Origin: Calditrichia bacterium
GTDB taxonomy: Bacteria; Calditrichota; Calditrichia; RBG-13-44-9; J075
Length of the DNA stretch: 64,000 nucleotides
Assembly: GCA_028284445.1 (NCBI GenBank)
Contig: JANQRS010000068.1
Coordinates: 269,300 to 333,299, forward strand
Direction: 5' to 3'
The stretch's first letter is position 1; every line of letters starts with the position of its first letter. The notes under the pieces are model-generated. The model did not search any database, was not told where the DNA came from, and saw nothing but the letters and a program-made list of their open reading frames with translations. Below, piece after piece: positions 63,928 to 64,000 of this stretch. The translations under genes were made by a program, and so were the position numbers.

Positions 63928-64000
63928 CTAACTAAAATAGATAGTTTAGTTATCAGAATTTCGATAGGTGTCACAAACCCGTCCTTTTCATTTGCATTGA

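Overview
The window looks like chromosomal DNA of a Gram-negative bacterium of the FCB superphylum, most likely a Calditrichota/KSB1/Ignavibacteria-type lineage. Four secreted proteins (1392-2510, 14987-17305, 25337-26743, 46688-54364) end in the same roughly 90-residue C-terminal domain with an N-Y-P-N-P-F-N-P motif, which is typical of cargo of a type IX-like secretion system in these phyla. Many other products carry signal peptides, lipoboxes or beta-barrel features. No rRNA, tRNA, CRISPR array, prophage or complete insertion sequence was seen. The exact phylum is inference.

Layout. 1-3254 (minus): 5' part of a gamma-glutamyltransferase, a zinc-ribbon membrane protein, a sorting-domain protein and a beta-barrel candidate. 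3423-6941: a TPR-CHAT protease-like protein. 7030-13478 (minus): ankyrin protein, vanadium-haloperoxidase-like enzyme, SRPBCC protein, a ZAS-type anti-sigma/TPR protein, a zinc-ribbon protein resembling a divergent sigma factor, and a GT39 glycosyltransferase. 13845-24974: branched-chain aminotransferase, M6-like metalloprotease, barrel protein, SpoIID and SPOR proteins (peptidoglycan remodelling), and an AddB-like nuclease. 25337-32253: a VCBS-repeat protein, then a regulatory/redox cluster with two AraC regulators, an NmrA-like protein, a DUF1772 protein and an SDR. 32573-36479: a lipoprotein, an ArsR repressor overlapping a 31-residue Cys-rich metallothionein-like peptide, a small lipoprotein and a REC-GGDEF cyclase. 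36642-41965: MATE transporter, SNF2 helicase and acyl-CoA desaturase. 42151-46453: a Ser/Thr kinase fused to a degenerate cyclase domain, in an operon with two secreted proteins. 46688-55359: a 2558-residue adhesin-like protein (7 VCBS repeats, ASPIC/UnbV, 16 FN3 repeats, sorting domain) and a PEGA protein. 55519-57921: MacB/FtsX-like permease. 58062-60062 (minus): a YHYH / MORN-like / SCO1 operon. 60338-61084: a nitrilase-family hydrolase between inverted repeats. 61183-64000 (minus): a P-loop ATPase, a one-TM partner and a possibly broken upstream gene.

Two signals stand out. First, about ten G/C-rich palindromes sit only between genes. Their central bases differ between copies but remain fully complementary, so the fold rather than the exact sequence appears conserved. 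Second, the ArsR-metallothionein pair (33842-34229) is a compact metal-response module with an apparently leaderless promoter that overlaps a palindromic operator candidate. Less certain candidates for new systems are the zinc-ribbon sigma/anti-sigma pair, the kinase-pseudocyclase operon and the terminal ATPase operon.
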